A stretch of DNA of 7,528 nucleotides from Accumulibacter sp. Lineage in GTDB: Bacteria; Pseudomonadota; Gammaproteobacteria; Burkholderiales; Rhodocyclaceae. The DNA is taken from contig DPSD01000139.1 of the NCBI GenBank assembly GCA_003538495.1, positions 1 to 7,528 of the forward strand, written 5' to 3'. The notes below the pieces were generated by a model. It saw only the letters and a list, made by a program, of their open reading frames with translations. It searched no databases and was not told the DNA's origin. Each line of letters starts with the position of its first letter. Position 1 is the stretch's first letter. The translations under genes and the position numbers were made by a program. Shown one piece after another: positions 6,850 through 7,528 of the stretch.

Positions 6850-7236
6850 ATGAAGCGCCACCAGACTCTGCGGGACCTCTCGCGGGAACACCATACCGCC
6901 CTGACGCTGGCGCTCGCCGCGCGCCGGGCGGCCACCTCGGGCGACTCGCGGCAGTTGGCAGCCTCCGCAAAGGCCTGCGGCGAGGTTTTCGCCACCCATC
7001 TTGAACCGCACTTCGTGGTCGAAGAAACGACCCTCCTGCCGGCGCTGGCCCGGGCCGGCGAACAAGCGCTGGTGGCGCGCACCTTGCGCGAGCACGCCGC
7101 CCTGCGTAGCCTGTGCGGTGAATTGCCAGGTGGCGGCGCGGCGACCCTGCTGCGCTTTGCCGAACTGCTGTCGGCGCACGTCCGCTTCGAGGAGCGGGAA
7201 CTGTTCGAAGTCGCACAGGCGGGTCTTGAGCAATAG
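6850..7236 (+). CDS. Hemerythrin-like (HHE) domain protein
   Basis: This 128-residue, probably all-helical cytoplasmic protein fits the hemerythrin/HHE cation-binding family, which holds a di-iron centre in a four-helix bundle and serves in oxygen, nitric oxide or iron sensing and storage. Candidate iron ligands are in the right order: His14/His15 in SREHHTAL on helix 1, His50 and His54 with Glu58/Glu59 in HLEPHFVVEET on helix 2, His82 in REHAALR on helix 3, and His110 with Glu114/Glu115 in HVRFEERELFE on helix 4. The length fits a single domain. I chose ATG 6850 because the HHE fold begins immediately after it and AAGGG lies 8 nt upstream. The same frame is open back to 6556, but that extension is proline- and glycine-rich and unlike the family. 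It carries no signal peptide. A response-regulator gene begins 126 bp downstream on the same strand, which may hint at a sensory role. Which ligand is bound cannot be told from the sequence. Confidence 0.88.
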   Translation: MKRHQTLRDLSREHHTALTLALAARRAATSGDSRQLAASAKACGEVFATHLEPHFVVEETTLLPALARAGEQALVARTLREHAALRSLCGELPGGGAATLLRFAELLSAHVRFEERELFEVAQAGLEQ

Positions 7237-7362
7237 CCCGGCGCGCTTCCTGGCGATCGTGGCGCGCGCGCAACAGCTGCTTGTGACTTTGTTCCTGGCC
7301 AGCGCTTGGGGCAGCGGCAATGATGGACGCTGGCCGATCGCTGTTTCCCCGGCAGGACCCTG

Positions 7363-7528
7363 ATGGCAACCGTTCTGATCGTCGATGACACCCCCGAGAA
7401 CCTGTCGGTCCTGAGCGGCGTGCTCAGACCGCAGCACCGTGTCCGTGCCGTCAATTCGGGGCGACGGGCCTTGCAGGCTGCCGCCAGCCAGCCGCGGCCC
7501 GACCTGATCCTGCTCGACGTGATGATGC
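7363..7528 (+). CDS. Response regulator, N-terminal receiver domain (3' end outside the window)
   Basis: The first 55 residues of a CheY-like receiver domain are visible. TVLIVDDTPENL (3-14) contains the acidic pair Asp8/Asp9 that binds magnesium, and DLILLDVMM (47-55) contains Asp52, the expected phosphoryl acceptor. The T-P-E-N-L sequence after the acidic pair is common in receiver domains joined to HD-GYP, GGDEF or histidine-kinase output modules, but the output domain here lies beyond the window and cannot be assigned. ATG 7363 is supported by AGGA 5 nt upstream and by the standard distance from the start to the first beta strand. It follows the hemerythrin gene by 126 bp on the same strand and may be co-transcribed with it. 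Confidence 0.92.
   Translation, partial: MATVLIVDDTPENLSVLSGVLRPQHRVRAVNSGRRALQAAASQPRPDLILLDVMM

Noticed and set aside
6543..7454. 303-codon minus-strand frame, and the 255- and 202-codon minus frames beside it
   Set aside because: They lie antisense to the hemerythrin gene, and their Ser-, Arg- and Ala-rich composition is typical of GC-rich shadows.

Overview
The window is high-GC DNA in which almost every gene casts long antisense shadow ORFs. The gene content (tripartite RND efflux, a cytoplasmic hemerythrin, a response regulator, and Gram-negative lipoprotein signals) points to a Gram-negative proteobacterium. A betaproteobacterium such as a member of the Rhodocyclales is plausible, but this is an impression from protein style, not a proven placement.

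Layout. (1) Positions 1-4050, minus strand: an efflux operon with a lipoprotein periplasmic adaptor (4050-2911) followed 29 bp later by an RND inner-membrane pump (2881 to beyond position 1). About 960 residues of the pump are visible and its C-terminal end lies outside the window. (2) Positions 4051-4567: an intergenic region between divergent units, with an AT-rich core (about 4345-4445) that carries a candidate minus-strand promoter. (3) Positions 4568-6145, plus strand: a chagasin-type (MEROPS I42) cysteine-protease-inhibitor lipoprotein with one frameshift, then a papain-like (C1) cysteine protease with a complete catalytic set. (4) Positions 6146-6849: about 700 bp with no convincing gene, holding a hairpin, a hexanucleotide tandem repeat and a perfect 9-bp inverted repeat just upstream of a -10-like element. 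(5) Positions 6850-7236: a small hemerythrin-like protein. (6) Position 7363 to the end: the first 55 residues of a response-regulator receiver domain.

The most interesting part is the neighbouring inhibitor and protease. An I42 inhibitor is the natural partner of a C1 protease, so the two genes look like a dedicated protease/inhibitor module, comparable in logic to staphopain/staphostatin but built from different families. Two puzzles remain. The inhibitor reading frame is broken at a GGG run, which may be a real mutation or a sequence error. The inhibitor also carries a lipoprotein signal while the protease has no recognisable export signal. The efflux operon and the hemerythrin and response-regulator genes look like ordinary housekeeping or accessory genes.
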